Shown: positions 25,582 to 34,901 of the stretch, piece after piece | How positions within the stretch are numbered: position 1 is the stretch's first letter | How the letters are laid out: the number at the start of each line of letters is the position of its first letter | Notes under the pieces: generated by a model | The model's input: only the letters and a program-made list of their open reading frames with translations | Databases searched by the model: none | Told to the model about the DNA's origin: nothing | Translations under genes and position numbers: made by a program | Assembly: GCF_013303125.1 (NCBI RefSeq) | Contig: NZ_JABTTE010000009.1 | Location: 1-64,000 of the forward strand | Source of the DNA: Calidifontibacillus erzurumensis | Lineage (GTDB): Bacteria > Bacillota > Bacilli > Bacillales > Bacillaceae_J | Direction: 5' to 3' | DNA length: 64,000 nt

Positions 25582-26646
25582 ATGCTAATCATTACAGCAA
25601 TTGTCTGTTTTCTAGCTTCAATAGGTTTAACTCCGATTGTGAAAAAACTTGCAATTTCGATCGGCGCTGTTGATAAGCCAAATCATAGGAAAGTTCATCA
25701 AAGAATTATGCCGCGCCTTGGGGGCTTGGCCATTTTTATTAGTATGGTCATCGGTTTTTTAATAGCGAGACCGGTTGATGATGAAATTTCTACGTGGGCT
25801 ATACTAATTGGAGCAACAATTATAGTTATTACAGGGATTTTAGATGATCGTTTTGAAATTTCACCGAAATTGAAATTATTAGGCCAAATATTGGCAGCCT
25901 CAGTTGTAATTTATGGTGGCGTGCAAGTGCCGATTATTAATTTGCCTTTTGAAGTAACGATTAACTTAGGATATTTCAGCATTCCATTTACATTACTTTG
26001 GATTGTTGGAATTACGAATGCGATTAACTTAATCGATGGTCTGGATGGACTTGCTGCAGGTGTATCTTCCATCGTATTAATTACAATTGCTTCCATGGCG
26101 TTGTTTATGGGCAATATGTTTGCAGTAGTAATCAGCGTCATTTTGCTGGCAAGTACGCTCGGATTTTTAATTTACAATTTCCACCCAGCGAAAATTTTCA
26201 TGGGCGATACTGGTGCGCTTTTATTAGGGTTCATGATTTCAGTAATCTCTATTTTAGGATTTAAAAGCATTGCCGTTTATTCATTACTTTTACCTGTAAT
26301 CATTTTAGGCGTGCCAATTTCTGATACATTTTATGCGATCATTCGTCGCATCGTTAATAAAAAACCATTGTCAGCGCCGGATAAATCGCATTTGCATCAT
26401 TGCCTATTAAGATTAGGATTTTCGCACCGGCAAACGGTGTTAATCATTTATGCAATGAGCGCTTTCTTCGGCATCGCGGCTATTGTGCTTTCTCGTTCAA
26501 CATTATGGGTGGCAACGCTCATTATCGCAGTTGTTCTATTTGTCGTTCAACTTGTCGCTGAACGGGTTGGGTTAGTGTCAGAAAATTACCAGCCGATGCT
26601 GCGATTCTTTAGAAAAATTGTTGCACATGGCAAGCGGTCTGCATAA
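25582..26646 (+). CDS. tagO: Undecaprenyl-phosphate GlcNAc-1-phosphate transferase
   Basis: A 354-aa polytopic enzyme of the WecA/TagO/MraY superfamily that starts lipid-linked wall polymer synthesis by putting GlcNAc-1-P on undecaprenyl phosphate. Diagnostic cytoplasmic motifs are VDKPNHRKVHQ (about 31-41), ILDDRFEISPK (about 90-100), NAINLIDGLDGLAAG (about 141-155), FHPAKIFMGDTGALLLGF (about 202-219) and the HLHH loop (about 269-273). The start ATG follows GGGGAG. It feeds both wall teichoic acid-type polymers and, with TagA and CsaB here, the pyruvylated polymer. In B. subtilis tagO also lies next to tagU-yvyE-degS, so position agrees. Confidence 0.95.
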   Translation: MLIITAIVCFLASIGLTPIVKKLAISIGAVDKPNHRKVHQRIMPRLGGLAIFISMVIGFLIARPVDDEISTWAILIGATIIVITGILDDRFEISPKLKLLGQILAASVVIYGGVQVPIINLPFEVTINLGYFSIPFTLLWIVGITNAINLIDGLDGLAAGVSSIVLITIASMALFMGNMFAVVISVILLASTLGFLIYNFHPAKIFMGDTGALLLGFMISVISILGFKSIAVYSLLLPVIILGVPISDTFYAIIRRIVNKKPLSAPDKSHLHHCLLRLGFSHRQTVLIIYAMSAFFGIAAIVLSRSTLWVATLIIAVVLFVVQLVAERVGLVSENYQPMLRFFRKIVAHGKRSA

Positions 26647-26968
26647 TTTGAGGCTTCGTTTCAAGTGAACAAAGAAGGGGAAAAGGGGAGAGCTGGCATA
26701 GCTTTCCTTTTTCATTAGGAAAAGGTTATACATATGTAGATAGATGCAGTTTCCATTTTCAATAGTCAAATATTATGGGCAAATGTAGATAGATACAGTT
26801 TAGATTGATTTATTTTTCATTAGGAAAAAAACTTCCGCCAATATAGATGAAGAGGTGGCATAGCTGGTTCTCTTACATTAGAAAAAATAGTAAAAGGTCT
26901 GTCACCGATTGGAAACAATCTTGAATCGATATTTTTGCAAAACCTAATATAGAAGGGATGTAAAACTT
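26647..26968 (+). repeat. Short degenerate repeats in the tagO-DUF5693 gap
   Basis: Direct repeats occur in a 200-bp stretch: ATGTAGATAGATGCAGTTT near 26736 and its variant near 26781, TTTTTCATTAGGAAAA near 26708 and 26811, and GTGGCATAGCT / CTGGCATAGCT near 26692 and 26855. They look like two diverged units of a tandem repeat. No gene is visible. Confidence 0.6.
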
Positions 26969-28933
26969 TTGAAGAAAATATTTTTGGCGATCGTCGCACT
27001 ATCGATATTGTTAACGGCGCCGCTCATTTATACTCGCGCCAAAGTAGAATGGAAAAATGATACATATGAAATGATTGTTCCTTATGAAGAAATACGCGAG
27101 TTGGTCATTCGTGGTCTTGATGAAAAAATGATCATTGACACACTGAACGAAAACGGTGTACGGGGTATATCTTTTGAGCCGATGGGTATTCAAGACCTTG
27201 AGAGAAAAGGGCAAGTGTTAACACTTACAAAAAGCGATTTAATTAGCATGGTACAAAATAAAGATGAAAGTACGCGGGAAAAAATCCTTTACTCAAGAGC
27301 AAATGGTTTGTATGTACTTATAAGAAATGATTTAGAACAGCGTTGGGAAGATGCAATCGTCCAATCGTTTGGCGACCGTATTGAAAAAGTAACCGATCTT
27401 CCAATGTTTGAAGGAGAATCCATTTATTTTATAAAAGGTTTGAACAAACAAGAGCTTAACCGTGGCATGGGTTCCATCATCAACCCTATTTTGACAAGAC
27501 CGATTGGATTTGACCAAGAACTGATGGCAGCGTACGCTTCTTACGGCTTTGAACCAGTGTTCCGCATTGGGAATAATATTGACGAGAACAATGAGTTTGT
27601 CCTTGAGCAAATGAAACAACTGCAAGATGAGCTCGGCGGCCACAAAATTATTTTTACCGGCAATCAAATGTTAGGTGTTCCGCCACATCCGGATTTAGAA
27701 TTGGATGATGCCGAACAATATGCACTCCGCTTAAAAAATGAAGGGTTCGTAATCATGCCAATTGAATTTTCGGAACAAAAAGGATTACAAACATATGCAA
27801 AAGAGTTCAATAATAAAATTGTTCGCTTGCACAGCCTCGACTTTTTCGATGGCAGAGGCGGCTATACAGAACGGGCAACACGTGCTGTAAAAGAACGTAA
27901 CATTCGCGGTTTATATTTACATATTGCTGACATTAAAAAATTGGAAGAAGAAGTCATAACAGCTGAGCAATCGTTTGAAATTGCTGCAAAAGAAATTGGA
28001 GCCATTCGCGAGCAAATGGCGGACAAGCATGAAGCTGGCATTGCTCAATCGTTTGATGTTTTAGAGCCTGCTAAATGGATGACCATGGCGGCGCTCATTG
28101 GTGTTGCCGCATTTATCGCTTTAGCAGCGCTTATGGTTTCAGAAAAAATTGCTATTCTTACGTTTGCCGGCATGCTTCTTGTAGCAGCAGGCTATTTCGT
28201 TACAAATTCAGTAATGTTTTTACAACTGGCTGCATTGGCTGTGGCGATTGTAGCAGCCACTTGGGCCGCAGTTTCTGGTGAATATATTAATAGTAAGAAA
28301 GAGATCGTTCTTAAATTTTTGAAAGGTGCATGTATCGCTCTTATCGGTGCATGGTTCGTCATGGCACTCTTGTACGGCAATTTATTCCTCGTAAAAATTA
28401 TTGAATTTAGAGGAGTCAAACTGCTGTTTGTTTTACCAATCTTATTGACGGCTCTTCATATGGTGCGCGACCACGTGAAAGAAGTGGCAATGGCTGTAGC
28501 ACGCAACTATTATTTCATTATTTTTGCCGTCATTTGTGCTGCCTTAGCCATTTTGGTTATGCGTTCCGGAAACGATGCGACTGAAATGGTCTCGGGGGCA
28601 GAGCTCGCGGTGCGGCAAGGGCTTGAAGATTTATTGTTCGTTCGTCCGCGCACAAAAGAGTTTTTAATTGGTTATCCGATTTTCGTGTTGGCGATGTACA
28701 TCATCTACCAAGGCAAAGGATGGGAACAGCGAATCGGCAGATATTTACTGGCTGGCGGAGCGATCGGCTTCTTATCAACAGTCAATACTTTTACCCACTT
28801 GCATATCCCAATTTACATTTCTGTTTTACGCACGGTTTACGGTTTCATATTTGGCGCTTTAATCGGGCTTGTGTTGATTTTCTTATATCGATTGGCAAAA
28901 AAATATTGGCCGCTTCTTCAAGAGAGGTTATAG
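26969..28933 (+). CDS. DUF5693 family membrane protein next to csaB
   Basis: A 654-aa protein with an N-terminal membrane anchor (about 1-24), a soluble external domain (about 25-365) and a C-terminal block of about 9-10 helices (about 370-650). This architecture is the DUF5693 family, often found just upstream of csaB in S-layer-bearing Firmicutes. Its role is unproven; transport or assembly of the pyruvylated polymer is a fair guess. The start is a TTG behind AGAAGGGATG. It is followed by csaB with only 1 bp between stop and start, so the two are co-translated. Confidence 0.85.
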   Translation: MKKIFLAIVALSILLTAPLIYTRAKVEWKNDTYEMIVPYEEIRELVIRGLDEKMIIDTLNENGVRGISFEPMGIQDLERKGQVLTLTKSDLISMVQNKDESTREKILYSRANGLYVLIRNDLEQRWEDAIVQSFGDRIEKVTDLPMFEGESIYFIKGLNKQELNRGMGSIINPILTRPIGFDQELMAAYASYGFEPVFRIGNNIDENNEFVLEQMKQLQDELGGHKIIFTGNQMLGVPPHPDLELDDAEQYALRLKNEGFVIMPIEFSEQKGLQTYAKEFNNKIVRLHSLDFFDGRGGYTERATRAVKERNIRGLYLHIADIKKLEEEVITAEQSFEIAAKEIGAIREQMADKHEAGIAQSFDVLEPAKWMTMAALIGVAAFIALAALMVSEKIAILTFAGMLLVAAGYFVTNSVMFLQLAALAVAIVAATWAAVSGEYINSKKEIVLKFLKGACIALIGAWFVMALLYGNLFLVKIIEFRGVKLLFVLPILLTALHMVRDHVKEVAMAVARNYYFIIFAVICAALAILVMRSGNDATEMVSGAELAVRQGLEDLLFVRPRTKEFLIGYPIFVLAMYIIYQGKGWEQRIGRYLLAGGAIGFLSTVNTFTHLHIPIYISVLRTVYGFIFGALIGLVLIFLYRLAKKYWPLLQERL

Positions 28934-28934
28934 T

Positions 28935-30038
28935 ATGAAAGTTGTTTTGTCCGGTTATTATGGATTTCATAATGTTGGTGATGAAGCAATTTTGCAGGCG
29001 ATCATTCATGCGCTGCGTCAAGAAAAAAAAGATATTGAAATCATTGTCCTTTCAAACGATCCAGAATATACGAAAAAAACATACGGTGTTGATGCGGTCA
29101 ACCGTTGGAAGCTTGGTGAAGTGTTTCGTGCAATTGCTGGGAGTGATGGAGTTATTAGCGGCGGCGGCAGCTTGCTTCAAGATAAAACAGGCCTGAAAAG
29201 CGTCCCTTATTATACGGGGATTATGATGATTGCTTATACGCTCAGAAAGCCATTTTATATATATGCGCAAGGCATCGGCCCGCTTGAACAGCGGGTTAGT
29301 CAGATACTTGTCAAATATGCATTGTCAAAAGCAGATTATATATCTGTGCGTGATAAGGAATCTGCACAATTGTTGCAGACGCTTGGCATTCAAGGTAACA
29401 TTGATCTCGTTCCCGATCCAGTAATGGGGATGAAATACGATCCAAGTTTAAATCGCAGTTGGCTGGAGAAAACAGGGCTTTCCAACGAGCCGTTTATTAC
29501 CGTTGCCCTGCGCGACTGGCCATCTGCTGGTTTTCCAGTGTGTAAAGGAAAAGTAGTAGAAGCATTGGATCGCTTTGTTTCAGATGGAGAGTACCGTGTT
29601 GTATTTTTGCCTATGCACGGGGAGCATGATGATGTGTTTTCACGTGAAATAGTAGATGCGATGAAAAATAGTTCTCGTGTGCATATTTTTCCATATAATG
29701 CATCTATTGAAGAAAAAATTTCTATCATAGGTGCCTCTTCATTGCTTTTTGGAATGAGGCTTCATGCACTAATTTTTGCAGCTGTGGCCCATACACCGAT
29801 GGTGGGTTTATCATACGATCCGAAAATTGATGCTTTTATCGAGCAAGTCGGCCAACCATTGATCGGTCATGTTGACGAAGATTGGACATCTGAACAGTTA
29901 TATCTGTTGATTTCCAACCAATTAAAAGACTATGAAAATCAAGTTAAACTTTTGAAAGAAAAAGCGAATCCACTTCAGCAAAAAGCAAATGAAACAGCTC
30001 AGAAAGTTGTTGGTTTGCTAGAGATGGAAATAAAGTAG
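28935..30038 (+). CDS. csaB: Polysaccharide pyruvyltransferase CsaB
   Basis: A 367-aa enzyme that adds a pyruvate ketal to the secondary cell wall polysaccharide, creating the ligand for SLH domains. Features are the N-terminal YYGFHNVGDEAILQAII (about 8-24), SGGGSLLQDKTGLKS (about 75-89), YAQGIGPL, the RDKESAQLL region, and SIIGASSLLFGMRLHALIFA with the conserved RLHA (about 262-281). ATG 28935 lies one base after the preceding stop, with GAGAGG in the upstream gene as ribosome binding site. The SLH protein at 18514 is an obvious client. Confidence 0.95.
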   Translation: MKVVLSGYYGFHNVGDEAILQAIIHALRQEKKDIEIIVLSNDPEYTKKTYGVDAVNRWKLGEVFRAIAGSDGVISGGGSLLQDKTGLKSVPYYTGIMMIAYTLRKPFYIYAQGIGPLEQRVSQILVKYALSKADYISVRDKESAQLLQTLGIQGNIDLVPDPVMGMKYDPSLNRSWLEKTGLSNEPFITVALRDWPSAGFPVCKGKVVEALDRFVSDGEYRVVFLPMHGEHDDVFSREIVDAMKNSSRVHIFPYNASIEEKISIIGASSLLFGMRLHALIFAAVAHTPMVGLSYDPKIDAFIEQVGQPLIGHVDEDWTSEQLYLLISNQLKDYENQVKLLKEKANPLQQKANETAQKVVGLLEMEIK

Positions 30039-30097
30039 TAGAGCAGCTGTCTAAAGCTTCAAATCAAGTGAGTACAATACATCTTTTTTTGCAGGCG

Positions 30098-30278
30098 AAA
30101 AATACATAGTATTGTAGAACCGAATACAGAGAATTGCGACTTGACACGGTTCCTGTGCGTGCATGATTCCCAAGCCAGAAAGCGAGTATCAAGGACTGCT
30201 TCACCATCCAAGGCTATCATGCCGCCACTCCATTTAAAGTTGCTACAGAGCAAGTGCACTGCAAAGCTATGTATTTTT
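30098..30278. mobile_element. 181-bp MITE-like element with terminal inverted repeats
   Basis: Termini at 30098-30117 and 30259-30278 match as inverted repeats at 17 of 20 positions (core AAAAATACATAG). The inside has a smaller GAACCG/CGGTTC hairpin and no ORF. Base composition is higher in GC than the flanks. No target-site duplication is clear and no second copy occurs in this window, so a mobile origin is an inference; a structured RNA is the alternative. Confidence 0.45.
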
Positions 30279-30299
30279 TTTGTAATATACACACATCCA

Positions 30300-30345
30300 C
30301 CCAAGAAAGTTTTCTTTGCTTTCTTGGGTTTTGTATTTTCATAAT
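30300..30345 (+). terminator. Intrinsic terminator downstream of csaB
   Basis: Perfect stem CCCAAGAAAG / CTTTCTTGGG with a 9-nt loop, followed by TTTTGTATTTTC. It lies 262 bp after csaB, beyond the MITE-like element. The rest of the gap up to 31011 has no gene. Confidence 0.8.
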
Positions 30346-30932
30346 TGTTTTTGACAAAATTATAGTGAGACATCGAATTTGTGGCCAGCATCCTTTTTCG
30401 ACAGACACTCTTTTACATCCATGATGATTTTGCCGTTTTATTTATTTTGTATTTCTAATCTCTTTCGACAACTCGCTTAATCTCACTTCTTTTTCGACAT
30501 ACTATTGAAAATGTTTCGATCTAAACACTCATCCAACAACCGATCAAATTCTTCACCGCATCATTTAAATTTAATTACAATCTTGAATATTTTAACCCTT
30601 CCTAACCAAAAAGGACCATTTTGAGGAATCTTGTAACGATGTCAAATGTACAGCTACTCAACAAAAACCTACTAGAACTTGCTATTCTCTAGAATAGACT
30701 TTACTTGTTCACTCTACCTTGCCAATCGATAGTGTTCAGTCCTGAATCACACACTACTTTTCCCATCCTCAACCTTCCACTCCAATTGACAAGGAAAATC
30801 TTTCAAACGCATTTTGAAACAATTTCCAAATACGTAAAACGACAATATTTCCCGGAAAATAATACAAACATTTCATCTTTATGACAAAATTACGTCAATT
30901 GTCTCATTTTGTTGCAATTTGGATAAATTACC

Positions 30933-30961
30933 TTGATATTCTTCTATTAAACTATTACATT
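30933..30961 (+). promoter_or_regulatory. Candidate sigma-A promoter for the amidase gene
   Basis: TTGATA (30933-30938) and TACATT (30956-30961) are spaced by 17 bp, about 50 bp upstream of the amidase ATG. No sigma-D box was found here, unlike lytC of B. subtilis. Confidence 0.4.
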
Positions 30962-31011
30962 TGAAATAGTGAACTTGAACAACAAAATATTGAAGGGGGA
31001 TTGGTCGAAGA

Positions 31012-33042
31012 ATGGGAAAGAGGTTTCCAAAGTCCATCATCATTTGTACTTTTTTCGCTTTACTATCCATTCTATTTTTACCTTCGCAGTTTGCGAGTGC
31101 AAATGAAGTTGGGAAAGTTCTTGCGAATGGGAATTTAAACGTAAGAAATGCCCCTTCGATACAAGGGGAAATCGTTGGCAAGTTGCAGGATGGTGATGAA
31201 GTAAAAATTATTGAAAAAGTTGGGGAATGGCTAAAAATATCCTCTAAAGTCGGTCAAGGATATGTACATGGAGATTATATTGTCATACATAAAGCAAATA
31301 GTTCGACAAATAGCAAAGCAAATTCCTCAAGCCAATCTAGTTCAACTGCCAACAAAAGCAACACAACCACTACGAATCCATCTACAAAAAAAGTTTCCGT
31401 CTATGTCAATGGTAATCTCCTAACTCTTCCTATTGATCCGCCTGTAGAAAATGGGAGAGTCTTAGTGCCTTTCCGTGTAATAGGAGAGAATTTGGGCATC
31501 AATGTCAATTGGTTGTCAGAAACAAAACAAATTGAAGCCATTGATGCGGATACAAAAGTATTATTCACCATCAACAAAAATAAAGTTTTGGTGAATAGTC
31601 AAACATTGACGCTCGATCAAGCACCGTTAATTGTAAAAAATACGACCGTTATTCCACTTCGCTTTTTTGCAGAAACTTACGGAGCCAATGTTCAATGGAA
31701 TGAAAAAGAAAAAATCGTGACAATCGTGAAAAAACAATCAAATAATGGCAATGTTGTATTGCCGATGCCAAGTGAAGAAAAGCCACCTTCTCGCACAACT
31801 GTTTTAGCTGTGATTGATGATCCTAATGGAGCAACTGTTTATGAAGAACCTTCGAGAAGAAGTGACGAGATTGGAGAGCTTGAAGAAGGCGACACGATTA
31901 AAATTTATGAAAAACCAAGTGCGGATATCGACACAGACGAATGGATTGAAATCGATTATAAAAACAAAGTAGGCTATATTGCAGCTGATGCAGTAAGACC
32001 TCAATCAGAAACGTTAAAAGGCAAGGTTACGGCAACTTCACTAAATATACGCGAACAAGCCAATACAACTTCAGCGGTGATTGGTTCGTTGCCAAAAGGC
32101 CAAGAAATCATCGTATTTGAAGTCATAGGCGAGTGGGCACGTATTAAACATAACGGCCAATGGGGCTATGTGCATACAAATTATTTAACAATGCAAATGA
32201 ACAAAAAAACATATTCAGCCCTTAGTGAACCAAAATTAGAAATCTATGATGCCAATCGGGCATGGTTAACCTGGTCGAAAGTCGGTTCTGTCACAACATC
32301 TCATTCGTTGGTAACGAATGGAATTGAAATTTCGACTACGGCTTCTCAAATCGACAAATGGAAAGAAAATCATCCAGGTATCCAACAAATTGAATATAAC
32401 GGTTCAAAAATTCGTATTTATGTAAATCCAGGTTATCATTTGGTCGTTCGTCATTTTACGAATAGTGTAAGAGTTACGATACTTCCTAGCGGTTTAGCAG
32501 GGAAGCGGATTGTTGTCGATGCTGGACACGGTGATCATGACCCTGGCGCTAAAGGTGCAACAGGATTACTTGAAAAGGAAGTCAATTTAGCGGTTGCACT
32601 GAAGCTTGCTGATTTATTAAGAAATGCAGGAGCTGAAGTTATATTATCAAGATCTAACGATACGTTCTTGTCATTAGCTGATCGTGTGAAAGTCGCACAT
32701 AATAATGATGCTGATGCTTTTATCAGTATCCATGCTGATTCATTTAATGCTACTTCTCAAGGGTCAACAACGTTCTATCATTCCGGAAAGAACCCTAGCT
32801 GGCAGCAAAGTAAACAGTTGTCAGATATAGCGATTAAAAAATTGACATCACAGCTTGGTACTGTCAGCCGTGGATCAAATGACAAAAGTTTACATGTCAT
32901 CCGTGAAACAGAAATACCAGCGATTTTAGTGGAGCTTGCGTTCTTGTCAAATCCTAAAGAAGAAGCTTTATTAAAATCTGATGAATTCCGCCAAAAAGCA
33001 GCCCAAGCGTTGTTTGATTCCTTTATCGAATTTTATAAATAG
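31012..33042 (+). CDS. N-acetylmuramoyl-L-alanine amidase with SH3b and copper-amine-oxidase-N domains
   Basis: A 676-aa secreted peptidoglycan hydrolase that cuts the MurNAc-L-Ala bond. Order of parts: signal peptide (about 1-30), SH3b (about 33-88), Ser/Thr/Asn linker, Cu_amine_oxidN1-type module (about 128-240, VPFRVIGENLGINVNW and IPLRFFAETYG), two SH3b domains (about 262-325 and 340-398), an AMIN-like region, and the Amidase_3 catalytic domain (about 497-675). Zinc and catalytic landmarks are VDAGHGDHDPGA (about 503), E near LLEKEVNLA, SIHADS (about 573) and LVELAFLSN (about 641). RBS is GAAGGGGG. It is flanked by wall-polymer genes, and the terminator after it is shared with tagU. Confidence 0.92.
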   Translation: MGKRFPKSIIICTFFALLSILFLPSQFASANEVGKVLANGNLNVRNAPSIQGEIVGKLQDGDEVKIIEKVGEWLKISSKVGQGYVHGDYIVIHKANSSTNSKANSSSQSSSTANKSNTTTTNPSTKKVSVYVNGNLLTLPIDPPVENGRVLVPFRVIGENLGINVNWLSETKQIEAIDADTKVLFTINKNKVLVNSQTLTLDQAPLIVKNTTVIPLRFFAETYGANVQWNEKEKIVTIVKKQSNNGNVVLPMPSEEKPPSRTTVLAVIDDPNGATVYEEPSRRSDEIGELEEGDTIKIYEKPSADIDTDEWIEIDYKNKVGYIAADAVRPQSETLKGKVTATSLNIREQANTTSAVIGSLPKGQEIIVFEVIGEWARIKHNGQWGYVHTNYLTMQMNKKTYSALSEPKLEIYDANRAWLTWSKVGSVTTSHSLVTNGIEISTTASQIDKWKENHPGIQQIEYNGSKIRIYVNPGYHLVVRHFTNSVRVTILPSGLAGKRIVVDAGHGDHDPGAKGATGLLEKEVNLAVALKLADLLRNAGAEVILSRSNDTFLSLADRVKVAHNNDADAFISIHADSFNATSQGSTTFYHSGKNPSWQQSKQLSDIAIKKLTSQLGTVSRGSNDKSLHVIRETEIPAILVELAFLSNPKEEALLKSDEFRQKAAQALFDSFIEFYK

Positions 33043-33081
33043 ATAGAAGCATTCAATGAATCAAAAACGAATAGCAAAGGA

Positions 33082-33126
33082 AAACCCAAGAATGGTAAAC
33101 GAACATTCTTGGGTTTCGCTTTTTTC
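33082..33126 (+). terminator. Bidirectional terminator between the amidase gene and tagU
   Basis: A 13-bp perfect stem AAACCCAAGAATG / CATTCTTGGGTTT, followed on the plus strand by CGCTTTTTT and on the minus strand by TCC. It sits between convergent genes. The stem core resembles the csaB terminator at 30300. Confidence 0.85.
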
Positions 33127-33142
33127 GGGCTCAAAATACACC

Positions 33143-34132
33143 TTAACTTACTGTGCTTGTGCCTTCCAACTCCAAATGAGTTTTTAACTTTGTTTTTACT
33201 TCCTCGAGTTTTTCTTCATCAAGCAAATAATAATAGAGACGGTTAATTCTTGCATTCTTTCCGCTTAATGTTAGCATTTCCACATCGATGTTTTTTCCTT
33301 TGTAAACATAATCATGAAAAGCAAGCATTTCATCAAAAGTCATATTTGTGACAAGATGATCACCAATACTTTCAATAACTTCCCCATATTTTGAGACTGC
33401 CCGGATCGACAAACCTTTATGAAGAACCGCTTTTAAAATTTCCTGCTGACGCATTCCTCTTTCAACATCTCCGTCATATTTGCGGGTTCTTGCATAAGCC
33501 AATGCTTGTTCACCGTTTAGGGTTTGCAACCCCTTTTTTATTTTTATGGTATTTTTTACACGATGGCTATTTTGTTCGACAATATCGAATGGTACATCAA
33601 TTTCGATACCACCGAGTGCGTCAATAATTTTAATAAAAGCATCAAAATCTAGGCGAACATAGTAATCAACCGGGATTTCAAAAAGTTTTTCTACCGTTTT
33701 TACAGCCATGTCCAAACCGCCATAGGCATGGGCATGTGCAATTTTATCCATCCGGTTCCGCCCAACAAGCTCCACTCGGGAATCTCTTGGTATACTTACC
33801 ATTTTTACAGATTTTTCTTTTTCATTAAAAGTCGCTAATATCATCGCATCGGTTCTTGTCTTGTCGCTAAATACATGGTCGCTCCCATCATCAATACCTA
33901 AAAATAGGATGGAAATATTGTCAACACGCGGATCTACTTTTTCGACCCGCAGTTCAGATTTTTCTTCAAACTTCCGGCTGTCCAATTTATGTTGGGCATT
34001 TTCAACAACCGTTTTAGCGGTGCTCGTTAAATAAGCGCCATAAGCAGCCATACCGGCACAAACAACCAACAATGGAACGAATATGACCAACAAAACTTTT
34101 GTTATTTTCGATTTCTTTTTTAATCGGGTCAT
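33143..34132 (-). CDS. tagU: LCP family ligase TagU (LytR-CpsA-Psr)
   Basis: A 329-aa membrane-anchored enzyme that transfers lipid-linked wall polymers to peptidoglycan. It has one N-terminal helix (about 12-32) followed by an LCP domain with DKTRTDAMILA (about 91-101), the Arg/Asp patch SIPRDSRVEL (about 113-122), KIAHAHAYGG and the QALAYARTRKYDGDVERG block (about 205-222). In B. subtilis tagU (lytR) also stands next to yvyE and degS. Here it could attach either teichoic acid or the pyruvylated polymer; sequence cannot tell. ATG at 34132. Confidence 0.93.
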   Translation of the reverse strand: MTRLKKKSKITKVLLVIFVPLLVVCAGMAAYGAYLTSTAKTVVENAQHKLDSRKFEEKSELRVEKVDPRVDNISILFLGIDDGSDHVFSDKTRTDAMILATFNEKEKSVKMVSIPRDSRVELVGRNRMDKIAHAHAYGGLDMAVKTVEKLFEIPVDYYVRLDFDAFIKIIDALGGIEIDVPFDIVEQNSHRVKNTIKIKKGLQTLNGEQALAYARTRKYDGDVERGMRQQEILKAVLHKGLSIRAVSKYGEVIESIGDHLVTNMTFDEMLAFHDYVYKGKNIDVEMLTLSGKNARINRLYYYLLDEEKLEEVKTKLKTHLELEGTSTVS

Positions 34133-34471
34133 ACATGAAAACTCCCTTTTCTTCCTATAAAAAGTGTACCCTTAAATTTCTCATCTTTCTGTTTTCGTTT
34201 CATTGAATAGTCTACGTGCTTTGCTGTTTCTTGATCCCAAAAAGCCTGGAAATATCGTTATTTCGCCGAAAATATCTCAAGTTTTTATATTTTCAAGTGC
34301 ATTATTTTTAATAGTGTACCCGCAGATTGAAGAAAATAACAAAATTTTGTCAAATCTTTCTTTCAGAATGATTGTTTTTTACGTGCTCCATTGATTAAAG
34401 CAAAATATAAAAATAGAACAATGCTCCTCTCCACCAACAAAAAACTCTTCCATGGTGCGTCCTTTCAATGA

Positions 34472-34511
34472 ATAAAAAAAGCGTCTTCGTTCAAAATGAA
34501 CGAAAGAAGCT
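34472..34511 (-). terminator. Intrinsic terminator of the yvyE transcript
   Basis: On the minus strand AGCTTCTTTCGTTCA pairs with TGAACGAAGACGCT and is followed by TTTTTTTATT. It lies about 360 bp after the yvyE stop, beyond the repeats, so those repeats would be in the 3' untranslated region. From 34133 to 34471 no gene is visible. Confidence 0.85.
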
Positions 34512-34529
34512 CGATTCGATAATTTTTTC

Positions 34530-34901
34530 CGATATCGGGATTTCTCATCTGGACTGGATTTGTCAGCTGATACACCATTTTAGAAAACATCGATCTTCAA
34601 ATAAAAGTGTCCAGTTCCAGCTTTTATATTACATCGCTCTCTAAACATTTCGTATCCCGTTGGACTAGATTCATCAGCATACCACTTTGAGAACCTTAAT
34701 CTTCAAATATAGGTACGGAACCCCTAACACTTAATCCGGTTATTGCTCTTTTATCTGATATCGGTCTCCAAACGTTCCATATCTCCTGGACAGAGCAGCC
34801 TCACCATTTAATGAACACCGCTCTCCAAACATTCTGTATCTCGTTGGACTGATCTGCCATTCCATCTATTGAACATCAATCTCCAAATATTCCGTTTCTC
34901 C
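34530..34901 (-). repeat. Degenerate tandem repeat that runs into the 3' end of yvyE
   Basis: Units of about 56-64 bp contain a core like GAACATCAATCTCCAAATATT (plus strand). Cores lie near 34585, 34629, 34693, 34757, 34813 and 34871. The last (34871-34901) is inside yvyE and encodes its final residues; the copy at 34813-34843 matches it at 24 of 31 bases. The intervening part of each unit often reads GTTGGACTGATC. Confidence 0.75.

Noticed and set aside
30141-30344. 67-codon ORF and several antisense ORFs after csaB
   Set aside because: They cross the MITE-like element and the terminator and have no ribosome binding sites.
34203-34394. 63-codon ORF between tagU and the yvyE terminator
   Set aside because: No ribosome binding site or recognisable motif; composition is like the surrounding AT-rich gap.
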